Shown here piece by piece: positions 29,543 to 38,376 of a stretch of 64,000 nucleotides of DNA. Below the pieces are notes generated by a model. It was not told where the DNA came from. It worked only from the letters and a program-made list of their open reading frames with translations, and did no database searches. The stretch is from Paenibacillaceae bacterium GAS479. Its GTDB lineage: Bacteria > Bacillota > Bacilli > Paenibacillales > Paenibacillaceae. The stretch is from NCBI GenBank assembly GCA_900105225.1, contig LT629764.1:4360501-4424500 (forward strand), written 5' to 3'. Each line of letters opens with the position of its first letter. Positions within the stretch are counted from its first letter, which is position 1. A program made the position numbers and the translations under genes.

Positions 29543-30766
29543 CTGGGACGTAAAAAATGGATGATTCTTCCTGGCATACTTGTCGCGTGGGCTCTGTTAC
29601 TGCTTGTGCAGGAAGGCCCTGCCCCGACGACTTTGCTGCCTAAGCCGCCGGATGACAGCCCTGGGGGAACGGCGCAAAGCATGGAAGGGGAGAAAGATCG
29701 CCTTCCCGCACGTTTGTCTGTAAGCGTTATCGGAGACCAGGAACATTTTGAGCTGCTGAATGAGCTAAGTGAGGAGTGGGAGGGCAAACATCCTTCCTGG
29801 CAGGTGACTTTGAGTCAATCGATGTCTAGAGATGTAGGTCAATACTTCGATATCCGAATGGTGGAGAACAGCCGAGTCCTTCCTTTGGCCTCGGCTGGTA
29901 AGCTCTTGCCTGCTGATGGTTTGGTCTCCTCCGTTAACGGCGAGGCAAATGAGTCGGGATTCAATCCGTTTGCGCGCGATCTGAGATGGAGGGGCTATTG
30001 GTGGGGAACGCAAGCTTTTGCGGATCCCGTGGTGCTCATATGGAGCCGACAGCTGCTGGAAAAGGCAAAATTGCAGCAATCACCTGTGGACTGGGTCGAT
30101 ATGCAAAAGCTGATGGGGCTGTATCCCGAGCTTTCCGCTGTAACGGTTAGCCGCCAGAATGGAGCTGAAGCTTTGGCTTGGCTGCAGTATTGGCATGGTA
30201 AGCAAGCTTCATCGAACCCAGCGCTGCTCCAAGCCGCATTGACACCTGGTGTGCAGGGGGCTGCGATGCTGGCTGTAGCAGCAACCCCTGCGGAAGCTGT
30301 TGACCAGGTGAGACAAGGCCGCAGCTTATCGGCGGTTGTGCCTTGGTCTTATTATTGGGAATCGGCGGATGGATTTGAGGCGGATTTGGCTTTCATCTCT
30401 GCGGGCGGGTCAGCCTTGCGAAATGAATTCAGCTTCGTGATTTCCTCGGATACGGAATTCTCAGTGGCCGCCGGTTCCTGGATCGCAGCGGTTACGAGCC
30501 GTGAAGCGCAGGAGCGGCTCTACCGCGCCACAGGGAAGCTGCCGTCCGATCCTGGCCTGTATACGGAGGAGTCCGTTACTGCAGGGGGCTCGCGCCCTCC
30601 CTCGGCCTGGAAGAAGCCTCTGTTCCAAGAGAATCAAGAAGCAAAGGCCATTACGCCAGAGCAAGCAGCAGCCTTTCAACCGCTTTGGTTGGCGTACTGG
30701 GCTTCAGGGGGCGGGATGAGCCCTCTGCAGCTTGCCGCTAGTTGGAACGAGAAAATAGCGGGCTGA
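29543..30766 (+). CDS. Solute-binding-like exported protein, probable CTG start
   Basis: 407 residues from CTG 29543. The first ATG in frame (29561) lies 25 bases after the only Shine-Dalgarno (GGAGGG 29531-29536) and would remove the basic residues of the signal sequence. CTG 29543 has 6-base spacing and gives L/M-G-R-K-K-W-M-I-L-P-G then a hydrophobic core, a normal export signal. No ATG, GTG or TTG exists between 29543 and the upstream in-frame stop (29501). The mature part (L-S-V-S-V-I-G-D-Q-E-H-F; W-G-T-Q-A-F-A-D-P-V-V-L-I-W-S-R) resembles extracellular sugar-binding proteins of ABC importers, but there is no lipobox Cys and no permease gene nearby. Ligand unknown. Confidence 0.75.
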   Translation: MGRKKWMILPGILVAWALLLLVQEGPAPTTLLPKPPDDSPGGTAQSMEGEKDRLPARLSVSVIGDQEHFELLNELSEEWEGKHPSWQVTLSQSMSRDVGQYFDIRMVENSRVLPLASAGKLLPADGLVSSVNGEANESGFNPFARDLRWRGYWWGTQAFADPVVLIWSRQLLEKAKLQQSPVDWVDMQKLMGLYPELSAVTVSRQNGAEALAWLQYWHGKQASSNPALLQAALTPGVQGAAMLAVAATPAEAVDQVRQGRSLSAVVPWSYYWESADGFEADLAFISAGGSALRNEFSFVISSDTEFSVAAGSWIAAVTSREAQERLYRATGKLPSDPGLYTEESVTAGGSRPPSAWKKPLFQENQEAKAITPEQAAAFQPLWLAYWASGGGMSPLQLAASWNEKIAG

Positions 30767-30820
30767 TTTCCTTGGAACAACATTTAGAGGGTTTTCCATA
30801 GCCTTCACCGCGTACAAACC

Positions 30821-30858
30821 AAAGAGAGTGACACCGCAGCTGCGGTGTCACCCTCTTT
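30821..30858. terminator. Bidirectional terminator between convergent genes
   Basis: AAAGAG-GTGACACCGCA stem repeated inverted as TGCGGTGTCAC-CTCTTT (30821-30838 with 30841-30858), one internal mismatch, A/T-rich flanks. Confidence 0.85.
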
Positions 30859-30874
30859 GATTTGATTTACTTAT

Positions 30875-32077
30875 TTAGAACGAGATTTTAAATATTAAGA
30901 CGAGCTTGCGGTCCTGTACATCGACGGAGTCGATTTTCAAGAAGGAGATGATTTTGCCTGGATAAAAGCCCAGATTGAAGGACTGCTCAAGCTCATCAAT
31001 CGTCTCCTGCGGCAGCTTCAGACCATTGAAGCTAAGTTCAGAAATTCGGAAACGGATGCCGTTTTTGGGCTCCTCCACGATTTCATACTTGCCTGACGCC
31101 TCTACGCTCAGGCCATCTTCGCTTCCGGCCGCTACGATTTTATCTTGCTCGAAGCGGAAGCTGAACCCGGCAAGAGAGGGATCCTGCTCTTGGAGGAACT
31201 GGTTCAGTGCCTCATCCGGCAGCGTGAGGATGTAGCCGCTCTTATCGAGCTTCAAATAATTCGGGCGGTCCTTCAACCAATCCGGCAGCTTGTTCATCGC
31301 TTTGGAGAGAGCACGGAAGTAAGTTCTGAGCTTATCGCGGCCTTCTGATTCCCAGAGCTGCTGCAGTTCGTTGATTTGACCGCGCAGTTGGTCTGGATCG
31401 CTGCTTCCGTTTATCCCTTCCTCAAGCTGCCTTTGCAATGTTTGCTGGCGAAGTCGCCGTGCGAGGAGCGTCTGCTCTAGCTGGAGCAATGCTTCCTGAT
31501 CCCTCTTCAGCACGGCATAACCGGAGCGTAGCTGCTGGGCGCGACTACGATAGTCGGTAATCGCTTGTCGGTCGCTGCGTGCCATCAGATCGATTAGATC
31601 AAGGGCGCGCAGCAGATCACTCAGGCTGCGAGTATGGAACAGAGCTCCCAGCGTCCGCTCCTGTTTGCCCATAAAATAATCGGAAAGGGCGACACCTGCT
31701 CTCTTTTTTCGCTTTTCAAGCAGTCTCTCCTGCTCAGCGAGCTGTTCACGGGAAGAGGACAGCTGTTGTTGCAGATCGTCTTTACGAGTTTGGACCCGTG
31801 TTAGTTCTTGATTGATCTCAAGAATACTGAGGCTCTTTTCCAGCAGCTGCTGGTCTGGGTCCGATGCTGCCGGATCGGCAGCTGCATTGGATGGTGCTGT
31901 TTCAGCTTCCGGAGGCTCTGCAGTTTGTGCAGTTTCTGTAGCTTCCACAGTTGCCGCTGGCTCCGCCCAGGCCAAACCGATCGCAGCAGACTTATGAGGA
32001 CTGCCGGATGGATAAGGCAGCAATAGAAGGAGAGAGACAAGCGCTGCAAGTATCCGGGCGGGAAATGTAGTCGGCAT
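30875..32077 (-). CDS. Secreted coiled-coil protein with CwlO/PcsB-like N-terminal region
   Basis: 400 residues. Signal peptide (P-A-R-I-L-A-A-L-V-S-L-L-L-L-L-P), a Pro/Ala/Glu/Thr-rich linker (residues about 40-80), then a long coiled coil (about 85-260) that includes K-R-A-G-V-A-L-S-D-Y-F-M-G-K, similar to the regulatory coiled coil of CwlO/PcsB-type cell-wall hydrolases. The last 130 residues form a beta-rich region (I-V-A-A-G-S-E-D-G-L-S-V-E-A-S-G-K-Y) instead of a hydrolase domain. It may therefore regulate or scaffold a cell-wall enzyme rather than cut the wall itself; this is inference. ATG 32077 is chosen (GGGAGGAG upstream). Confidence 0.75.
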   Translation of the reverse strand: MPTTFPARILAALVSLLLLLPYPSGSPHKSAAIGLAWAEPAATVEATETAQTAEPPEAETAPSNAAADPAASDPDQQLLEKSLSILEINQELTRVQTRKDDLQQQLSSSREQLAEQERLLEKRKKRAGVALSDYFMGKQERTLGALFHTRSLSDLLRALDLIDLMARSDRQAITDYRSRAQQLRSGYAVLKRDQEALLQLEQTLLARRLRQQTLQRQLEEGINGSSDPDQLRGQINELQQLWESEGRDKLRTYFRALSKAMNKLPDWLKDRPNYLKLDKSGYILTLPDEALNQFLQEQDPSLAGFSFRFEQDKIVAAGSEDGLSVEASGKYEIVEEPKNGIRFRISELSFNGLKLPQETIDELEQSFNLGFYPGKIISFLKIDSVDVQDRKLVLIFKISF

Positions 32078-32147
32078 TGGTTGTGCAGGCTCCTCCCTTC
32101 TTGTCCGGTTATCTTTTACCCTATGCCGCTCGAACGTCCGGAATGCA

Positions 32148-32179
32148 AACAACCGCCGGGCAGTTGCCCGACGGTTGTT
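32148..32179 (-). terminator. Terminator after the DUF2626 gene (minus strand)
   Basis: AACAACCGCCGGGC (32148-32161) with GCCCGACGGTTGTT (32166-32179). On the minus strand it is followed by TGCATTCC, so the T-tract is weak. Confidence 0.55.
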
Positions 32180-32221
32180 GTGCTTCTTCTTAACTTGTAC
32201 CCGCTAATGCGGCCCGATGTC

Positions 32222-32458
32222 TTAGAAAGGAACGCCCATCTCGAAGATGGTCCAATAACTGAAGCCCAGGAACGTCAAGATCATGTAAGCCCAGAACATC
32301 AGTATGTATGTACGCTCGGTAAAGTTCAGGTAGCCTAAGAAGAAAAAGGCAATGGCCTGGAAGAAAAACAGCAGCGAGAACTCGGTCATATGCCCTGCAA
32401 AGGCCATGAGGGCGATTACAAGACACCAGAAGCCAAGTACGCGAAACATGCGAGCCAT
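32222..32458 (-). CDS. DUF2626 family small membrane protein
   Basis: 78 residues, two or three hydrophobic segments. The start M-A-R-M-F-R-V-L-G-F-W and the L-N-F-T-E-R-T-Y-I-L-M-F-W-A-Y-M segment match the DUF2626 family (B. subtilis YqgY). Function unknown. The gene stands alone between terminators. Confidence 0.75.
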   Translation of the reverse strand: MARMFRVLGFWCLVIALMAFAGHMTEFSLLFFFQAIAFFFLGYLNFTERTYILMFWAYMILTFLGFSYWTIFEMGVPF

Positions 32459-32725
32459 GAAACGAATCCCCCTCTCACTCTGACTGATGTATGCTAAAGA
32501 ACATTATAGCGTTTCGGTCAAATACTGTAAACCGCTTTCCTGGGACAAGCGCTCCAAAGTTAAGCTCTGGCCGAGCCTATGCTCCTATCCTTACCCATCG
32601 ATTAACGCAATATGTATGAGCCATGAGAAAAATGGATATACATTTTAGTATCAATAGATTCTATGAACTCCTGGGAGGGCATAGAGTGGAAGAAAGCGCG
32701 TTTACGTTAGGAGGTTGTAGCAAGC

Positions 32726-33370
32726 ATGACAGCAGTCAGGCAAGATGCATGGAGCCCGGACGACGATTTGATTCTCGCCGAGGTGACACTAAGACATATT
32801 CGTGAAGGTGGAACGCAGCTCGGGGCCTTTGAAGAGGTAGGTGAGCGGATTGCTCGCACACCGGCAGCTTGTGGTTTTCGTTGGAACAGTTGCGTGCGCA
32901 AGCGTTACGAGGAAGCGATTCAGCTAGCTAAGCAACAAAGGCAGAAGCGGAATTACCTGAAGAAGCAAACAAATGTCGCTTCCCACATATCCGCGGTTGC
33001 TGAACAGGGAACGGATTCGCTGAAATACCAAGATCAAGGATTCGTCGAAGACGCGATTGCGATCGAGGCCGTTATCCGCTATCTAAAGCAGTGGAAAACC
33101 GTATATAGTGACTTGCAGCGTCAGATCAGTCGTTTGGAAAAAGAGCTGAAGATACGCGAAGATGAGCTTTACGGGCTGCGTCAAATGAACGACAAGTTAT
33201 CCCGTGAAGCAAGCCATGCCCAACTGGACTACCAGTCCGTGAATGACGATTACAAGATGCTCATCCAGATTATGGATCGGGCGAGAAGGCTTACCGTACT
33301 GAACGAGGAAGAGGAGCTCAGACCTCGCTTCAAAATGGATGCGAACGGTAACTTAGAGCGCATTGAGTAA
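32726..33370 (+). CDS. RsfA-family sporulation transcription factor
   Basis: 214 residues. N-terminal Myb/SANT-like DNA-binding domain (W-S-P-D-D-D-L-I-L-A-E-V; R-T-P-A-A-C-G-F-R-W-N) followed by a basic linker and a coiled coil (residues about 120-185). RsfA-type factors act in the prespore or mother cell of sporulating Bacillales. Synteny with ylbO (gerR) upstream of panE in B. subtilis suggests it could be the GerR equivalent. AGGAGGT at 32709-32715 precedes the ATG. Confidence 0.85.
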   Translation: MTAVRQDAWSPDDDLILAEVTLRHIREGGTQLGAFEEVGERIARTPAACGFRWNSCVRKRYEEAIQLAKQQRQKRNYLKKQTNVASHISAVAEQGTDSLKYQDQGFVEDAIAIEAVIRYLKQWKTVYSDLQRQISRLEKELKIREDELYGLRQMNDKLSREASHAQLDYQSVNDDYKMLIQIMDRARRLTVLNEEEELRPRFKMDANGNLERIE

Positions 33371-33420
33371 AAAACAGCAGCATGATCGCCTGATGTTGGG
33401 GCGCATGCTGCTGTTTTTTT
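33371..33420 (+). terminator. Terminator after the RsfA-family gene
   Basis: AAAACAGCAGCATG / CATGCTGCTGTTTT (33371-33384, 33404-33417), perfect 14-bp stem with T-run. Confidence 0.9.
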
Positions 33421-33608
33421 CGCTGTTTGTTGGCTGAGAATGAATTTGCGCCCTATGTTGTATGATTGGTTGCCAAATTTTTGGCCCTACCGTGTGCTGG
33501 GAGCTGAGTGCGGTGCAGAGTGGATGAGGTTGATTATCATGTCTCGAAGGGCATCTGTCCGTATGTGCTCAACATCTGGTACAATGCCACCATAAAGGAG
33601 GGGAAGCG

Positions 33609-34604
33609 ATGAAGGTGAACTTTATCGGGGGCGGTGCGATCGGCATGCTGTATGGCGCAATGCTGTCCCTTGGCGGGACGCAGGTCAAGATGCTGACGCG
33701 AACTAGGCATCAGGCGGCAAAGCTCGCGGAGTCCGGAATCCGGCTTCTCAGCGCGGAAGGGGAACAAGTGGCCCCGGTTGAGGCTGCTGTCATGGAGGAG
33801 GCGGCAGAAGCGGCTCTGGAACGGCATGGGGGGCAAGGCGCACAATGGTTCATTCTGACCGTGAAGCAGACCGCTCTCAACGAGGGGTTGCTCCGTCAGC
33901 TTGCAATGCTGATTCACCCTGGTGACAGCCTGCTTTGCCTGCAGAACGGGATTGGCCATTTGGAGCGGCTAGCCGCTGCGCTGCCGGGAGTGCGGCTGTA
34001 TGCGGGCGTCACCAGCGAAGGTGCGCGGCGCGAGGACATCGGTATGGTGTCGCATACTGGTCGAGGTGAACTGTACTATGGTCCGGCGCCGATCACTGAA
34101 GGAGTGGCGCGTCAGGAGGGACATTTTAACACAGAGCCCGGGCAGAAGGAGGATCCGTTGCTGGAGAAGTGGCAGCAGTGCGTGAGCGATGCAGGAATTC
34201 TGGCTTTTCTGTCGAATGACATGAGAAATCGTATTTACCATAAATTGCTACTGAATGCTGTTATCAATCCACTTACGGCGATCTACGGCATCCGCAATGG
34301 CGAGCTTCCGCAGCATTCTCAAGGCAGAGTTCTAATGGAAGCGCTACATAGCGAGAGCGAGGCGGTTCTCGTACAGGCCGGGATGGAAGCGACCGGTGGG
34401 GAGTGGGACAGGCTGCTCGACGTATGCCGCAAGACGGCTCCCAATACATCTTCGATGTTGGCGGACGTTCAGGCCGGCCGGAAGACGGAGATCGGCAGCA
34501 TTAATAGAGCGGTGGCCGGACTGGCCAGGCAGCTTGGCATGAAAGCTCCTTTAAATGAAGCTGTTGCCGAGATGGTGAATGCGCTTGAACCCTTGAACGG
34601 CTAG
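33609..34604 (+). CDS. panE: 2-dehydropantoate 2-reductase
   Basis: NADPH-dependent ketopantoate reductase of pantothenate/CoA synthesis, 331 residues. N-terminal nucleotide-binding motif F-I-G-G-G-A-I-G. The catalytic Lys region K-L-L-L-N-A-V-I-N-P-L-T-A is near residue 215, and the C-terminal helical domain contains E-I-G-S-I-N-R-A-V. About 30 residues of insertion between the domains (T-E-G-V-A-R-Q-E-G-H) look variable. AAAGGAGGGG precedes the ATG. Equivalent to B. subtilis ylbQ by position. Confidence 0.9.
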   Translation: MKVNFIGGGAIGMLYGAMLSLGGTQVKMLTRTRHQAAKLAESGIRLLSAEGEQVAPVEAAVMEEAAEAALERHGGQGAQWFILTVKQTALNEGLLRQLAMLIHPGDSLLCLQNGIGHLERLAAALPGVRLYAGVTSEGARREDIGMVSHTGRGELYYGPAPITEGVARQEGHFNTEPGQKEDPLLEKWQQCVSDAGILAFLSNDMRNRIYHKLLLNAVINPLTAIYGIRNGELPQHSQGRVLMEALHSESEAVLVQAGMEATGGEWDRLLDVCRKTAPNTSSMLADVQAGRKTEIGSINRAVAGLARQLGMKAPLNEAVAEMVNALEPLNG

Positions 34605-34621
34605 AGAGGGCGGGTGTATCG

Positions 34622-35014
34622 ATGGTCCTTTGGGAAAGCTTAAAAACTATATATGCGTTGCTGGCGGTAATTCCCTTCGTGCCCTTTGCGGCTGTGTACG
34701 GGATTAGCAGGCTGGTAACAGGCGACGCCAAAAAAGCATTTCGCCATGCAATGGACGTAACGACATTACTGCTGATTGGCATCGTAGCGGTGCTGTTCAA
34801 CCGGATTTTCACCAATTCCTTCGGTTTATACGGTATCTTGCTCTTGATGCTGCTCGGAGGCGGATTCATCGGCAACCTTCAATACCGCAAGCGCGGCAAG
34901 GTCGAGACTGTCAAAATAATTCGGGCCGTGTGGCGGGCGGGCTTTTTTATAATGGGCTTCATGTATGTCGTACTCATGGCCACCAGCATTACTCAGCATA
35001 TTTTCCGACTATAG
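34622..35014 (+). CDS. DUF3397-like membrane protein
   Basis: 130 residues, four hydrophobic segments. Such a small membrane protein is commonly found between panE and bshC in Bacillales, and the sequence character (L-A-V-I-P-F-V-P-F ... A-F-R-H-A-M-D-V-T-T-L-L-L-I) fits. Function unknown. It follows panE by 17 bases. Confidence 0.7.
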   Translation: MVLWESLKTIYALLAVIPFVPFAAVYGISRLVTGDAKKAFRHAMDVTTLLLIGIVAVLFNRIFTNSFGLYGILLLMLLGGGFIGNLQYRKRGKVETVKIIRAVWRAGFFIMGFMYVVLMATSITQHIFRL

Positions 35015-35171
35015 CCGGATTTAGAGCAGGCGGGAAAGACTTACTGCTTGCTCATTCCCCATCCGGAATCTATCTGTTATAATTTTAGTTACGGTTTTGA
35101 CGGTCGTTCCGTCATTGTGTACAATCGTAGCGATAGATGGAATGGTTGCGGGGAGGTTGTCGACTTCACTC

Positions 35172-36821
35172 ATGCTAATAAATAAATTGGATCTGCCTTT
35201 TGGGCAGCCTCTTGCTGATACGTACATAGAACGTAAAAATCCCGCTTTGGAACAGCTTTTTGGGTATCATCCCAGCGTAGCGGAGCATTGGCAGCAACGG
35301 CTTATATATTTAAAGGACTCTGCTGTCAACAGAGCGGACAGCCGGAAGGGGGCGGAGGCGCTTCGCTCGTTCCAAGAGCGCTTCGGCCTATCCGCTGCTG
35401 CTGAGCGTAATTTGCAGTTGCTTGCGGATGGCGCACCGGTCATAGTGGGCGGGCAGCAGGCCGTTCTCTGGACAGGACCGCTGATGATCCTGTACAAAGC
35501 GGTAACGATTATTCAGGCTGCTGCAACGGCTTCCCGTGAGCTGGGGGTGCCGGTTGTTCCCGTGTTCTGGATTGCCGGCGAGGATCATGACTGGGCTGAG
35601 GCGAGCGTCACTTCATTACCGTCTGTCGGTCCAAGACCGGAGCTGGCGCGTCTGAGCGTTGGCCGGCCAGTTGGGCCGGCGACATCAGTCAGCCGTACTG
35701 TACTGGGGCCGGAAGCAGTTGAGAATGCCATCGCGGAGCTCGAAGCGGCACTGGCTGACAGTCCACATAAATATGAGCTGCTGAAGGATATTCGCGAGGC
35801 TGCTACCGACTGTAATACGCTGACGGAGCTGTTCGCTGCTTTGTTATCCCATCTGTTCGCCGATAGCGGTCTGCTGCTGGCGGAAGCGGATAATCCACAT
35901 CTCCGCGTTGTGGAGGGGCCAATGTTCAAGCGGATCATCGAGTCCTCAGAGGAGCTGTCTCAAGCTTACGCCCGGTCTACCCGCCGGGTGGAGGAGCTCG
36001 GTTATAAGCCGCAAGTGGAAGTTGATGAGGACGGAGCGAATCTGTTCCTGTTCGCCGAGGGACCGAGAGCTGGGGAGCGGCTCCTGCTGCAGCGCAGCGG
36101 AGAGCGGTTCCGCGATCGCAGAGGACTCGTATCGCTTAGTAAGCAACAATTGCTTGAGTTGGCAGACTTCAGCCCTGAACGGCTTAGCAATAATGTGCTG
36201 ACCCGGCCGCTCATGCAGGATTATCTTTTCCCGGTGTTGTCTACGGTGCTGGGACCTGGAGAGATCGCATACTGGGCGCAGACTGAAGCGGCGTTCCGGA
36301 CGCTCGGTATGCAAATGCCGATCATCACGCCCCGTCTTAGTTTCACGCTGCTGGAGCCTCATGCCGATAAAGCTCTGAAGGAGTTCTCGTTGTCGCTCCA
36401 GCAGGTGTTGCAAGGCTTGGACGGATACAGACAGCAGTTTCTGGATCGCCAAGGAGCGACTGTTATCTGCGGAGTATTCGAGAATGCACTTACTGCTATG
36501 AGGGAGGCCTATCGGCCGGCATTGTTGTTGGCCACAGACCAGGAACGGGGTCTTGAGGAGCTTGGTCGGACTAATTGGGAGCGCATTGCCCGCGAAGCGG
36601 AATACCTTAAGGTCAAGGCGCTCCAAGCGCTGGAGACGCGGGAGCGGACGGTACTGGATCGGATTGCTGCGCTGGAGCTGTCGGTTACCCCGGAGGACAG
36701 ACCGCAGGAGCGGATGCTATCGTCGGTTTACTTTTTGAACCGGTATGGAAAAGGCTGGTTGAATCGGCTGCTGCTGGAGCAGTATGAACCTTGCGGCGGG
36801 CATAAGCTTGTCAGGCTGTAA
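35172..36821 (+). CDS. bshC: Putative cysteine ligase BshC (bacillithiol biosynthesis)
   Basis: BshC adds cysteine to GlcN-malate in the last step of bacillithiol synthesis. About 549 residues from ATG 35172 (M-L-I-N-K-L-D-L-P-F), close to the 539 of B. subtilis. Family motifs: V-I-V-G-G-Q-Q-A-V-L-W-T-G-P; F-W-I-A-G-E-D-H-D-W-A-E; I-A-Y-W-A-Q; and a C-terminal coiled coil ending C-G-G-H-K. The frame continues upstream with TTG 35157 immediately after GGGGAGG, so the exact start is uncertain. In Bacillus mraZ would follow; here ahcY follows. Confidence 0.93.
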   Translation: MLINKLDLPFGQPLADTYIERKNPALEQLFGYHPSVAEHWQQRLIYLKDSAVNRADSRKGAEALRSFQERFGLSAAAERNLQLLADGAPVIVGGQQAVLWTGPLMILYKAVTIIQAAATASRELGVPVVPVFWIAGEDHDWAEASVTSLPSVGPRPELARLSVGRPVGPATSVSRTVLGPEAVENAIAELEAALADSPHKYELLKDIREAATDCNTLTELFAALLSHLFADSGLLLAEADNPHLRVVEGPMFKRIIESSEELSQAYARSTRRVEELGYKPQVEVDEDGANLFLFAEGPRAGERLLLQRSGERFRDRRGLVSLSKQQLLELADFSPERLSNNVLTRPLMQDYLFPVLSTVLGPGEIAYWAQTEAAFRTLGMQMPIITPRLSFTLLEPHADKALKEFSLSLQQVLQGLDGYRQQFLDRQGATVICGVFENALTAMREAYRPALLLATDQERGLEELGRTNWERIAREAEYLKVKALQALETRERTVLDRIAALELSVTPEDRPQERMLSSVYFLNRYGKGWLNRLLLEQYEPCGGHKLVRL

Positions 36822-36908
36822 GTCTGTGTAACGAAACGAAAAGTGCAATTTGGCATGGTATTCGTCATTTTGATATAGCAGAATCAATACAAGAAATGAG
36901 GCAGAACA

Positions 36909-38174
36909 ATGAGCGTAAATTCAAAGCAAACAAGCATCGTAGCAGATATGAGCCTGGCACCGGAAGGCCGTCTTAAAATTGAATGGGTACAGGCGCATAT
37001 GCCAGTATTGAACCAGATCCGTGAGCAATTCGAAAAGGAGCAGCCTTTCAAGGGACTGAAGGTTTCTATCTGCCTTCATCTCGAAGCGAAGACGGCTTAT
37101 CTGGCCAAGGTCGTGCAAGCCGGCGGTGCGGAAGTGACGATTACCGGCAGCAACCCGCTGTCCACACAGGATGATGTTTGCGCTGCGCTTGTTGAGGACG
37201 GGATTACCGTGTTTGCTAAGTACAATCCTGATCCGAAGGAATTCAAAGAGCTGATGGTGCGCGCCCTGGAGTGCAAACCTGATCTGATCATCGATGACGG
37301 CGGGGATTTTGCGACGATTCTTCACTCCGAACGCCCTGACTTGATGGAAAATCTACGCGGCGGCGCCGAGGAAACAACCACAGGCATTATCAAGCTGAAG
37401 GCGCTGCATAAGGAAGGTACGCTGAAGTTCCCAATGGTTGCAGTTAACGATGCTTACTGCAAGCATTTGTTCGACAACCGTTATGGTACCGGACAATCGG
37501 CATGGGACGGTCTGATTCGCACAACGAATCTCGTCGTATCCGGCAAAACCGTCGTTGTTGTCGGCTACGGCTGGTGCGGCAAAGGGGTTGCGATGCGAGC
37601 AAAAGGTCTCGGCGCTAATGTCATTGTTACTGAAGTGGATGCGATCAAGGCTGTAGAGGCTTATATGGATGGTTTCCAGGTGATGCCGATGCTTGAGGCA
37701 GCGAAGCTTGGCGATATGTTCATCACGGTGACAGGCAACAAGTATGTCATCAACGGCGAGCATTACCCTGTTATGAAAAATGGAGCGATCCTGGCAAATG
37801 CCGGCCACTTCGACGTTGAGTTCAGTAAACCAGATCTTGCTGAGCTGACAAAAGAGATCCGCACGGTGCGCAAAAATATCGAGGAATACAAGCTGCATGA
37901 CGGACGCAGCATCTACGTGCTTGCAGAGGGCCGACTCGTCAATCTCGCAGCAGGTGACGGACATCCGGCAGAGATCATGGACATGACATTTGCCCTGCAG
38001 GCCGTAGGCCTCAAGTACGTTAACGATAACTATAAAGAGCTTGGAGCGGGCGTCATCAGTGTGCCTTACGAGCTTGACGAATACGTGGCGCGTACTAAGC
38101 TGGAGGCGCTCGGCATCGGCATCGACTCACTGACTAAGGAGCAAGTCCTTTACTTGGATAGCTGGTCTTCGTAA
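36909..38174 (+). CDS. ahcY: Adenosylhomocysteinase (S-adenosylhomocysteine hydrolase)
   Basis: NAD-dependent enzyme splitting S-adenosylhomocysteine into adenosine and homocysteine. 421 residues, the short form without the insertion of proteobacterial and eukaryotic enzymes. Motifs: G-R-L-K-I-E-W-V near the N terminus; D-D-G-G-D-F; N-D-A-Y-C-K-H-L-F-D-N-R-Y-G-T-G-Q-S; and the NAD-binding G-Y-G-W-C-G-K-G. A possible promoter is TTGGCA (36850-36855), 18 bases, TATAGC (36874-36879). B. subtilis lacks this enzyme and uses the Pfs-LuxS route, so this organism can recycle SAH differently. Confidence 0.96.
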   Translation: MSVNSKQTSIVADMSLAPEGRLKIEWVQAHMPVLNQIREQFEKEQPFKGLKVSICLHLEAKTAYLAKVVQAGGAEVTITGSNPLSTQDDVCAALVEDGITVFAKYNPDPKEFKELMVRALECKPDLIIDDGGDFATILHSERPDLMENLRGGAEETTTGIIKLKALHKEGTLKFPMVAVNDAYCKHLFDNRYGTGQSAWDGLIRTTNLVVSGKTVVVVGYGWCGKGVAMRAKGLGANVIVTEVDAIKAVEAYMDGFQVMPMLEAAKLGDMFITVTGNKYVINGEHYPVMKNGAILANAGHFDVEFSKPDLAELTKEIRTVRKNIEEYKLHDGRSIYVLAEGRLVNLAAGDGHPAEIMDMTFALQAVGLKYVNDNYKELGAGVISVPYELDEYVARTKLEALGIGIDSLTKEQVLYLDSWSS

Positions 38175-38261
38175 GACAAAGACCGGCTGCATGGGGTTGG
38201 ATTCGGCTTCTGATCTGTGAAAGATCGAGACAAGGCAGTCCTATACAAGCTTACGGGAAAC

Positions 38262-38298
38262 AGAGCAAGGCGGGAAATCGCCATTGCTCTTTTTTTTA
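38262..38298 (+). terminator. Terminator after ahcY
   Basis: AGAGCAA-GGCG / CGCC-TTGCTCT (38262-38268 with 38284-38290, one bulge) followed by a run of eight or more T. Confidence 0.85.
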
Positions 38299-38376
38299 TT
38301 TTCAATTTCATTTCAACGTGCTGCTGATCCGCGGCTTGTTGAACCGATAACCCGGCATAGTTTTTTCTGTTCAAGC

